A stretch of DNA of 15,920 nucleotides from FEN-1297 sp046706945 (lineage in GTDB: Bacteria > Bacteroidota > Ignavibacteria > Ignavibacteriales > Ignavibacteriaceae): positions 1-15,920 of the forward strand of contig JBJKOY010000378.1 of assembly GCA_046706945.1 (NCBI GenBank), given 5' to 3'. The position numbers and the translations under genes were made by a program. Positions within the stretch are counted from its first letter, which is position 1. Each line of letters starts with the position of its first letter. Under the pieces are notes generated by a model. That model was given only the letters and a program-made list of their open reading frames with translations, did no database searches and had not been told where the DNA came from. This document shows, piece by piece, positions 7,068 to 13,546 of the stretch.

Positions 7068-9047
7068 ATGAATATCGTAAAAACAAGCGCAATGCCCGGA
7101 TTTAAAAGCACAGTTATATTTATTTTTCTATTATTTTTTATGAACGAAGGATTTGCTCAGTGGGCAACCGACCCGTCTGAAAACACCAAGCTAGTCCTGG
7201 GAGGCTCCAGCCCGGTTGATATAAGTACCGTAACCGATTCCAGAGGCGGATCATTTATATTCTGGCAGGACGGCCGGAGCATGTTTTTAAAACAAGTATT
7301 GTTTATTCATGTGGATAACGACGGAAAAGTAACGATGAGAGCCGACGGGAAGAAAATTGCCGAGGGAGCCGGGCCGGAAGAATCACCGGTAGCGGCTTCA
7401 AGTCTGCCCAATACCGCCTCGGTGGTGTGGAAAGATATGTCCCTGGCTAATTCCGGAAATTTATTGGCGCAGCGGGTTACGGCAAGCGGAAGCTATCTCT
7501 GGCAGCCTCGGGGCGTGGAAGTAACCTCGGGTAATAACGAAATCTATAATTATTCCGCATGTTCCGATGCCTCGGGAGCTTTGTTCGTAACCTACGTATC
7601 GAAAAAACCGGGTTTAAACGGCGCGTATAATATCGAACTGCAGAAATTAAGCGCGGAAGGCGAGCCGCTTTTCAACAGCGACAGCACGCGGATATATTCG
7701 TCGGCCGACCGAATCGGCTTTACCACTACGGTGCCGGACGACAGCGGCGGTGTTTTTGTACTCTGGCTCCAGTATCATAATAATACCGGGATACTGTACG
7801 CTCAGCATGCAGATTCATCGGGACATACTTCATGGGGCGGGAATGCAGTCAGGGTATCCGGCAGCAAGGATAATGTAATTTTATATTCGGCGAAGAAGTT
7901 AAATTTCCCGGCCGTCTACGTGGCCTGGCAGAATCAAAAAAACACCAGGGGCATATACCAGCAGATAATCAACGGCAAAGGGAAAAACCTCTGGACTTCC
8001 GGCGGAAAGCTGGCTACCCCTCAACCGGGCAGGCAGACAAATCCGGACGAGGTCGTATCCGATTCTTCCGTAATACTATGCTGGAACCAGGAATCCGGCA
8101 AAGACAGGGATATTTATCTTCAAAAGTTCAGCCTGCAGGGCAAACCGGTTTGGGGCCCTAATCCCGTACCGGTAATCAAATATAAAGGCGATCAATTCGG
8201 ACAGAAAATTATACCCGACGGCAAAGGCGGCGCAGTCGTTGCCTGGATAGACCGGAGAAACGATTCTACTTACGGCGACATTTATGCTCAGAAAATTAAT
8301 TCGAAAGGCAGAAAACTCTGGGACCCGCTAGGGTTAAAAGTAGGCACCAATTACAACACGCTCAAGAGCTACTTATCGCTTGTTTCCGATCTGAACGGCG
8401 GTGCCGTCGCAATATTCAAAAACAAAAGAGGAAACAAAGACGGCATATACGGCCAGAGGATCTTCAGCAGCGGTACTTATGCTTCCCAGATTATAGCCTT
8501 TAATACGGCGGTAGCAGGCGATTCGGTTAAAGTATCCTGGTATTCCGCAAACGAAGAAGGGAAAATAAAATATACGGTGGAAAGGACAAACCGGATGGAC
8601 ACCGACTCAATCCGCTGGGATGATATCGGGTACGTGTATTCGAACGGTCAGCCGGGCGCCAAGCAGTATCAATATTTTGATTCGCCGGATACAACCGGAA
8701 CGTTATATTACCGTCTCCTGCAATCGGACTCGAACGGGGTGATCCAGACTTCGGACATTTCAAGAATAAATTACTTCGGCCGTTCTTCGGATGTGGTAAT
8801 CGCCCAGAACATGCCGAACCCTTTTTCCGATTCGACCATGATAAGTTTTTATCTTCCGGATTCAGCTGATGTAAATATAGAATTCTACAACAGTCATGTT
8901 GAAAAGATTAAAGTTATAAACCGGTTCTTTCCCTCCGGCGAGAACAAAATTTCATTTTCGGCAGAAGGTCTGAACCCGGGAATTTATTTTTACAGGTTTA
9001 AAGTAGATAATTTTGTCGATGTGAAAAAAATGGTTGTTATAAAATAG
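7068..9047 (+). CDS. Secreted repeat protein with T9SS sorting domain
   Basis: The 659-residue product starts at the ATG at 7068, 25 bases after smc. An in-frame ATG at 7017 lies inside smc and would bury the signal peptide, so I reject it; ATG 7092 is also possible. The signal peptide has the core STVIFIFLLFF and ends near GFAQ (about residue 31). From about residue 50 to 470 I count eight degenerate repeats of 45-57 residues with the pattern GGxxVxW-x-D/N-xR ... IYAQ-x(5)-G-x(3)-W. Examples are GGAVVAWIDRRNDSTYGDIY and GGVFVLWLQYHNNTGILYAQ. They suggest a beta-propeller. A fibronectin-III-like segment (about 475-570) precedes the C-terminal sorting domain (about 579-659), which runs from QNMPNPF through LNPGIYFYRF to KKMVVIK. 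Such domains direct export across the outer membrane by the type IX secretion system. The ligand or activity is unknown, and I see no catalytic motif. Confidence 0.85.
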   Translation: MNIVKTSAMPGFKSTVIFIFLLFFMNEGFAQWATDPSENTKLVLGGSSPVDISTVTDSRGGSFIFWQDGRSMFLKQVLFIHVDNDGKVTMRADGKKIAEGAGPEESPVAASSLPNTASVVWKDMSLANSGNLLAQRVTASGSYLWQPRGVEVTSGNNEIYNYSACSDASGALFVTYVSKKPGLNGAYNIELQKLSAEGEPLFNSDSTRIYSSADRIGFTTTVPDDSGGVFVLWLQYHNNTGILYAQHADSSGHTSWGGNAVRVSGSKDNVILYSAKKLNFPAVYVAWQNQKNTRGIYQQIINGKGKNLWTSGGKLATPQPGRQTNPDEVVSDSSVILCWNQESGKDRDIYLQKFSLQGKPVWGPNPVPVIKYKGDQFGQKIIPDGKGGAVVAWIDRRNDSTYGDIYAQKINSKGRKLWDPLGLKVGTNYNTLKSYLSLVSDLNGGAVAIFKNKRGNKDGIYGQRIFSSGTYASQIIAFNTAVAGDSVKVSWYSANEEGKIKYTVERTNRMDTDSIRWDDIGYVYSNGQPGAKQYQYFDSPDTTGTLYYRLLQSDSNGVIQTSDISRINYFGRSSDVVIAQNMPNPFSDSTMISFYLPDSADVNIEFYNSHVEKIKVINRFFPSGENKISFSAEGLNPGIYFYRFKVDNFVDVKKMVVIK

Positions 9048-9109
9048 GTTGTTGGTGGTTGGTGGTTGAACTTTGATCCCGCACAACCAACGGCCAACCG
9101 CCCACCTCC
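9047..9109. repeat. G/T-rich tract facing a C/A-rich tract, imperfect inverted repeat
   Basis: Right at the stop of the T9SS-cargo gene lies a run made almost only of GGT and TTG units (9047-9068). After a short spacer comes a run of CAACC and CCACC units (about 9082-9109) that is its approximate reverse complement. The two can fold into a long imperfect stem. No T-tract follows, so it is not a standard intrinsic terminator. It is unlike the flanking coding DNA and may be part of a dispersed intergenic repeat, which one window cannot test. Confidence 0.5.
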
Positions 9110-9133
9110 AATTCCCCTCCGGTGAGGGGAATT
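9110..9133. repeat. Perfect 10-bp hairpin in intergenic spacer
   Basis: AATTCCCCTC at 9110-9119 and its exact reverse complement GAGGGGAATT at 9124-9133 flank the loop CGGT. The stem begins directly after the larger imperfect inverted repeat and ends 30 bases before the phosphatase ATG. There is no downstream T-run on either strand. It could be an mRNA processing or stabilising structure, or the end of an intergenic repeat element. Confidence 0.6.
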
Positions 9134-9163
9134 AAAGAAGCGAATTTAAAGTACGCATGAATA

Positions 9164-9886
9164 ATGAATGAAAAGAATTTCAAAATATTTGTCGATTTTG
9201 ACGGTACGATCACAAAGACCGATGTAGGAGAGGCTTTCTTCAGGAAATTCGGGGACAGCATAAAAGTAGAAAGAATAATCGAGAATCTTTTAAATGACCG
9301 GATAACGGCAAGAGAAAGCTGGCTGCAGTTATGCGGCACGGTCTCCGGATTTTCACGGGCAAAATTCGACGAATTCCTTGAATGCATGGAAATCGACGAT
9401 ACTTTTGCGGATTTCGTGGAATACTGTTCTTCAAGAAAATATGATATGTTCATTTTGAGCGACGGGTTTGATTATTATATCAAAAGGATATTTAAAAGAG
9501 AAAAACTGGAAAACCTGAAGGTTTACTGCAACACTCTGAAGATAGATAAAACGAACAGGCTGGTCCCGTCCTTTCCTTTTTACGATACCAGTTGCAGCAG
9601 CTCGGCAAACTGCAAGCGAAATCATATTATTTCGCACAGCAGCGACGAAGACTACACGGTTTTTATAGGAGACGGCAATTCGGATAAATATACGGCACAG
9701 TTCTGCGATTTTATATTCGCTAAAGACGACCTTCTTAAATATTGCGAACGCGAAAGAATTACGTACTTCCCGTTCAATAATTTCGATGACGTCACTGAAA
9801 GAATTGAGCAGTTAGGAAAGAAAAAAAGACTGAAAAAAAGGCATCAGGCAGTCTTAAAAAGACGCGAAGCCTATATGATTGAGTAA
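9164..9886 (+). CDS. MtnX-like HAD-family phosphatase
   Basis: This 240-residue cytoplasmic protein belongs to the haloacid dehalogenase superfamily, subclass IB, resembling MtnX (the phosphatase acting on the 2-hydroxy-3-keto-5-methylthiopentenyl-1-phosphate step of methionine salvage) and related phosphatases. Motif I is FVDFDGTIT with nucleophile Asp11 and general acid Asp13. Motif II is ILSDGFDYY (Ser99), the likely motif III Lys is in NCKRNHI (Lys151), and motif IV is FIGDGNSD (Asp170 and Asp174 for magnesium). A helical cap lies between motifs I and II. The start at 9164 fits the family; the upstream ATG at 9157 ends after four codons. The last 25 residues are strikingly basic (KKKRLKKRH...). 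No other methionine-salvage gene is nearby, so the substrate is uncertain; the class is firm. Confidence 0.85.
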   Translation: MNEKNFKIFVDFDGTITKTDVGEAFFRKFGDSIKVERIIENLLNDRITARESWLQLCGTVSGFSRAKFDEFLECMEIDDTFADFVEYCSSRKYDMFILSDGFDYYIKRIFKREKLENLKVYCNTLKIDKTNRLVPSFPFYDTSCSSSANCKRNHIISHSSDEDYTVFIGDGNSDKYTAQFCDFIFAKDDLLKYCERERITYFPFNNFDDVTERIEQLGKKKRLKKRHQAVLKRREAYMIE

Positions 9887-9964
9887 AAAAATCGCCCGGA
9901 ATTAAAGCTGAATATACCGCCGGGAGACCGAGCGGTTACGGGATAAAAAATATAATGAGAGAAT

Positions 9965-10552
9965 ATGGCGAACATTGCATCAAAGTTTTTTAAATACAGG
10001 AGCTATACCCCGCTGCCGTTTCTGTTGGTAATGTTTTTATATGAAGATGCTAACGTTTGGAGCCTGATAATCGGGTTTTTAATTGCTATGTCGGGCGAAT
10101 TAATCAGGCTGTGGGGGGTTTGCTGGGCCGGCAGCGAAACAAGGACGACGGGAACCGTGGGCGGAACTTTTTTAATTGTCAGCGGCCCATTCGCTCATGT
10201 CCGCAACCCGTTATACGTAGGAAATATATTACTGTACCTCGGAATGGGAATAATGTCGATGGCCGTATTTCCTTATCTTCAAATCGCGGCGCTGTTGTTC
10301 TTCTTTGTTCAGTACAGCTATATAGTTGCGGAAGAAGAAGAATATTTAAGAAAGACATACGGTGCGGAATACGCGGCGTTCGAAAAGAACGTCCCCCGTT
10401 TTTTCCCGCGTATCAGCAGATATAAGGCACACGGCGTCGAACAGCCGGCGTTCAATTTGAAAGCAGGCTTAAAATCGGAAACCCGGACCTTGCAGGCCTT
10501 TGCAGCGGTTTCCGTTACTATTTTTTTAATATGGTTTTTAAGAAGATCGTGA
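9965..10552 (+). CDS. Membrane methyltransferase of the PEMT/isoprenylcysteine methyltransferase type
   Basis: This 195-residue integral membrane protein resembles the broad family that includes isoprenylcysteine carboxyl methyltransferases and phospholipid N-methyltransferases, which use S-adenosylmethionine. Diagnostic parts are GPFAHVRNPLYVGNILLYLG (about 75-94) and, near residues 125-152, EEEEYLRKTYGAEYAAF followed by VPRFFP; in characterised members these regions hold the cofactor pocket. Hydrophobic segments lie near 16-28, 32-50, 87-120 and at the extreme C terminus (about 173-192), the last being an extra helix after the conserved core. It sits 33 bases before lpxB and starts the envelope-lipid cluster, which suggests a lipid substrate, but bacterial relatives are mostly uncharacterised and the substrate cannot be read from sequence. 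Confidence 0.8.
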   Translation: MANIASKFFKYRSYTPLPFLLVMFLYEDANVWSLIIGFLIAMSGELIRLWGVCWAGSETRTTGTVGGTFLIVSGPFAHVRNPLYVGNILLYLGMGIMSMAVFPYLQIAALLFFFVQYSYIVAEEEEYLRKTYGAEYAAFEKNVPRFFPRISRYKAHGVEQPAFNLKAGLKSETRTLQAFAAVSVTIFLIWFLRRS

Positions 10553-10585
10553 TCCGGCGGTGTTCTTTTAGAATAACGAAATACT

Positions 10586-11722
10586 TTGAATAAAGAATTA
10601 ATGATAATAGCGGGAGAAGTGTCCGGAGATTTGCACGGAGCTTCATTAATTGAAGAACTGAAGAAGATCGACGGAAATTTATATATCTGCGGGATCGGCG
10701 GCGATAAGATGCACGCTGCGGGAATGGACCTGATCTATCATATAAACAAGATGGCGTTCCTCGGCTTTCTGGAAGTCGTAAGGCATATCCCGTTTATAAG
10801 GAAAGTCCGTAAGGATCTTGTATCGGTTATTAAGGAGAAGAATATCAAGAACGTTGTTCTGATAGATTATCCCGGTTTCAATCTAAGCATTGCCAAAAAG
10901 CTCAGATCTATGAACATTAATATTATATACTATATATCCCCTCAAATTTGGGCGTGGGGAGCCGGGAGAATAAAAAAAATAAAAGAGCTGGTGTCGAAGA
11001 TGCTTGTCGTTTTTCCGTTTGAGGAGGGCATATATAAAAAAGCGGGAGTCGATGTAGTCTTCGTCGGCCATCCTTTGCTGGACAGGATAAGGAATCATAG
11101 TTTTTTATCAAAGCGCGAAGTTTACGAGAAATTTAATCTTGAAGAGAATAAAGAAATACTTCTGATACTGCCGGGAAGCCGTTCGCACGAAGTTGAAAAA
11201 TTATTCCCCGAGGTTATTAAAGCGGCAGACCGCGCGGCCGGGAAGTTCGGCCTCCAGGTTGTTGTAGCTTGTTCGGCCAACATAGACGAAAGCTTGTTCT
11301 CGAAGCTGAGCGACAGGAAAAAGTACTCCGTCGTAAAAGGCTATACGTATGATCTCCTTAAATACGCCAAATTCGGCATTGTGAAATCAGGTACGTCGAC
11401 TTTGGAAGCAGGATTATTCGGACTGCCTATGCTTATAGTATACAAGACCAGTTATCTTACTTATTTGATAGGAAAAAAGTTAATAAAAGTCGACAGCATC
11501 GGGATGGCAAACATTATTACCGGCGAAAAGCTGGTGCCGGAATTTATACAGGATAAGGTTACCGAGGAGAACTTGTATAAAGAATGCGACAATATTCTGG
11601 GCAATCCCGATATATATAACGGTATGAAAGAGAAACTTAAAAATATTAAGGAACGGCTGGGCGCCGAGGGCGCGTCCGGAAGAGCGGCCGGTATAATTTA
11701 TACTGCTTTGAATGAATCTTAG
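10586..11722 (+). CDS. lpxB: Lipid-A-disaccharide synthase
   Basis: LpxB joins UDP-2,3-diacylglucosamine to lipid X (2,3-diacylglucosamine 1-phosphate), forming the beta-1,6 disaccharide of lipid A at the inner membrane's cytoplasmic face. The 378-residue length is normal. Landmarks are IIAGEVSGDLHGASL at the N terminus, YYISPQIWAWGAGRIKKIK, VVFVGHPLLDR, ILLILPGSRSHEVEKL, and the C-terminal donor-site region KSGTSTLEAGLFGLPMLIVY followed by DSIGMANIITG. The chosen start is TTG at 10586 (MNKELMIIAGE), because the first ATG at 10601 would shorten the first beta strand by five residues; no clear Shine-Dalgarno sequence supports either. The 3' end overlaps the next gene by 11 bases, so translation is probably coupled. 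Confidence 0.95.
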   Translation: MNKELMIIAGEVSGDLHGASLIEELKKIDGNLYICGIGGDKMHAAGMDLIYHINKMAFLGFLEVVRHIPFIRKVRKDLVSVIKEKNIKNVVLIDYPGFNLSIAKKLRSMNINIIYYISPQIWAWGAGRIKKIKELVSKMLVVFPFEEGIYKKAGVDVVFVGHPLLDRIRNHSFLSKREVYEKFNLEENKEILLILPGSRSHEVEKLFPEVIKAADRAAGKFGLQVVVACSANIDESLFSKLSDRKKYSVVKGYTYDLLKYAKFGIVKSGTSTLEAGLFGLPMLIVYKTSYLTYLIGKKLIKVDSIGMANIITGEKLVPEFIQDKVTEENLYKECDNILGNPDIYNGMKEKLKNIKERLGAEGASGRAAGIIYTALNES

Positions 11723-12371
11723 AAAAATAAAACAGGATACGCTGAGGTTTGTCGGGAACTACTTATTGTTCGCGACTACAAATGTTCTTTGTAAGACTTT
11801 GAAGATTACGGCCGTAAATAAAGATGCGGTGGACGGGCTTGAAAAATCAGGCAAAAGATACGTGCTTGCTTTCTGGCACGGGACGATGCTCATCCCCTGG
11901 TATCTTCACCGACGGAAGAATATTGTTGCGCTTATCAGCAAGAGCAAAGACGGCGATCTCCTGGCCAAGATCCTGAAGAACTGGAAATACCAGGTGGTCA
12001 GGGGCTCAAGCCATATCGGCGGCGAAGTCGCGCTCGGGGTTTTAGTGGATTACGCGAAGAACGACAGCTCGATTTCCGTAACTCCGGACGGACCGACGGG
12101 ACCGGCTCATAAAATGAAAGCAGGCGCCGTAATAACCGCAAAAAAAAGCGGTCTGCCCGTTATCCTGATGGGCGTCGGCGTTAAAAGGAAAATAGTCCTC
12201 GGAAGCTGGGACGGTTTTGAAGTCCCGAAATTTTTCACCGCCGTCAAGGTTGTGTATTCCGACCCGGTTTATGTGCCGAAGGACTTGGGTTACGAAGAGA
12301 CATCGAAAGTAATTTCGGATTGCGAGAATAAGCTGAACGAGATCCAGGAAACTGCCGGGTCGTTTGATTAG
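11712..12371 (+). CDS. DUF374-type lysophospholipid-acyltransferase-like protein
   Basis: The 219-residue protein matches the DUF374 family, distant relatives of glycerol-phosphate and lipid A acyltransferases. It shows LAFWHGTMLIPWY (His56), ALISKSKDGDLLAKIL, VVRGSSHIGG, the hallmark VTPDGPTGPAHKMKAGAV and a C-terminal SDPVYVP. The classic HX4D motif of this fold is replaced by HGTMLIP, as is usual for DUF374. A hydrophobic stretch near residues 14-29 may associate with the membrane. Its ATG lies inside the last codons of lpxB, and lpxK follows after 29 bases, so it is probably made with them and may place a late acyl chain on lipid A or a related lipid. The family is firm; that role is inferred from position. 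Confidence 0.85.
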   Translation: MNLRKIKQDTLRFVGNYLLFATTNVLCKTLKITAVNKDAVDGLEKSGKRYVLAFWHGTMLIPWYLHRRKNIVALISKSKDGDLLAKILKNWKYQVVRGSSHIGGEVALGVLVDYAKNDSSISVTPDGPTGPAHKMKAGAVITAKKSGLPVILMGVGVKRKIVLGSWDGFEVPKFFTAVKVVYSDPVYVPKDLGYEETSKVISDCENKLNEIQETAGSFD

Positions 12372-12400
12372 ATGTTTGCGAAAAATCATTTGCAAGTTTT

Positions 12401-13465
12401 ATGTATAAATTAAAATTCATACTTCTTCCGCTGGTCCCGGTATATTACTGCATTATCGCAATAAGGAATATGTTCTTTGACAGAAGGATATTTAAATCGG
12501 TAAGCGTGGACGCCAGAGTTGTCTCGGTCGGCAATTTAACCGTAGGCGGATCCGGGAAGACGCCCATGGTAATTTATCTTGCGCAGTTGTTAAAGAGAGA
12601 AGGTAAAAAAGCGGGTGTCCTGAGCAGAGGCTACGGCAGGAAATCAAAGGGATACGTCCTTGTATCGGACGGAAAAGATCTGCTTACAACTGTGGATATA
12701 TGCGGGGATGAAATCTATCAGACGGTTAAGCAATGCGGTGTTGCGGCCGCGGTTTCCGAAAAAAGAGTAATAGGCGCGGAAAGGCTGATCGCGGATACGG
12801 GAGTTGACACGATAATCCTTGACGATGCCTTTCAGCATAGATGGATAAACCGCGACGTAAACCTGCTGCTTTTCGAACAGAAATTTCTAAGCAGTGCCGG
12901 TTTCGGTAATCAGAATCTGCTGCCGGCCGGGATAATGAGAGAGCCGTTCGGTTCCATAAAGAGAGCCGATGCGGTGATAATAAACAGAAAATTTTCGGAA
13001 AGAACGAGTATCCCCGGTCGGTTGAACAAATTCTTTTCGGGCAAAAAAATATTTTACGCGCATTACAAGGCGATACAATTTGTGGATGTGAAAAAAAAAG
13101 AATCGTACGGGCTGAAGGAAATCGAAGGGCAGAAAAGCCTTGTTGTTTCGGGAGTGGCAAACCCGTACTCGTTCATTAACGTGCTGAAACAAACAAACGT
13201 CGATACGCAGAACCAGATAATTTTCAGGGATCATAAGCATTACAGGCTGAAGGAGGTTCAAAGAATAAGAAAAGAATTTTATTCTACGAATTCTCATTCG
13301 GTGGTCACAACGGAAAAAGACGCGGTGAAATTATCCGAGTATGCCCAGGAACTGGACGATATAGATATTTATTTCCTTAAAATCGAACTGGAAATCGACG
13401 AACCGGGCGAGTTCGGAGATTGGATAATTAATACATTATATAAGAAAAGGGGAGGAGAAGAATAA
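12401..13465 (+). CDS. lpxK: Tetraacyldisaccharide 4'-kinase
   Basis: LpxK phosphorylates the 4' position of the tetraacyl disaccharide 1-phosphate using ATP, yielding lipid IVA, one step after LpxB. The 354-residue protein begins with a hydrophobic N-terminal helix (about 5-22), followed by the P-loop VGNLTVGGSGKTP (about 43-55), then VLSRGYGRKSKGY and DDAFQHRWINRDV (about 141-153). GNQNLLPAGIMREP and the later VVSGVANPYSF, DHKHYRLKE and VVTTEKDAVKL segments are also typical. The DDAFQHR version, with Ala in place of the Gly of gammaproteobacterial enzymes, is in my recollection normal for Bacteroidota-type LpxK. No clear ribosome-binding site precedes the ATG, but the gene follows the acyltransferase closely and probably shares its mRNA. 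Confidence 0.95.
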   Translation: MYKLKFILLPLVPVYYCIIAIRNMFFDRRIFKSVSVDARVVSVGNLTVGGSGKTPMVIYLAQLLKREGKKAGVLSRGYGRKSKGYVLVSDGKDLLTTVDICGDEIYQTVKQCGVAAAVSEKRVIGAERLIADTGVDTIILDDAFQHRWINRDVNLLLFEQKFLSSAGFGNQNLLPAGIMREPFGSIKRADAVIINRKFSERTSIPGRLNKFFSGKKIFYAHYKAIQFVDVKKKESYGLKEIEGQKSLVVSGVANPYSFINVLKQTNVDTQNQIIFRDHKHYRLKEVQRIRKEFYSTNSHSVVTTEKDAVKLSEYAQELDDIDIYFLKIELEIDEPGEFGDWIINTLYKKRGGEE

Positions 13466-13513
13466 AATAATTAAACAAAAAATTTAAACAACATGAAGGT
13501 AATTTATTTTTTA

Positions 13514-13528
13514 ATTAGATAATCTAAT
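13514..13528. promoter_or_regulatory. 15-base palindrome upstream of ppdK, candidate operator
   Basis: ATTAGAT and ATCTAAT form a perfect inverted repeat around a single central A, ending two bases before the GGAGGA ribosome site of ppdK. Its position in the 81-base gap after lpxK would suit a repressor or activator site or a small mRNA hairpin over the start region. The gap is very A/T-rich, so short palindromes can arise by chance. No known regulator motif is claimed. Confidence 0.35.
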
Positions 13529-13530
13529 AT

Positions 13531-13536
13531 GGAGGA
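13531..13536 (+). promoter_or_regulatory. ppdK: Strong ribosome-binding site of ppdK
   Basis: GGAGGA lies 10 bases before the ATG at 13547, the strongest Shine-Dalgarno match in front of any gene in this window. It decides the start: the in-frame ATG at 13529 overlaps this site and would add six residues (MEERNK) with no ribosome site of its own. Confidence 0.75.
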
Positions 13537-13546
13537 AAGAAACAAA

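Noticed and set aside
9951..9956. TATAAT just before the membrane methyltransferase gene
   Set aside because: No -35-like hexamer lies at 16-18 bases upstream, and the box is only 8 bases from the ATG. It is most likely chance in an A-rich stretch.
13493..13522. Nine-codon open frame (MKVIYFLIR) upstream of ppdK as a possible leader peptide
   Set aside because: It has no ribosome site, no run of regulatory codons and no attenuator-type hairpin with a T-tract. Short frames are expected by chance in this A/T-rich gap.
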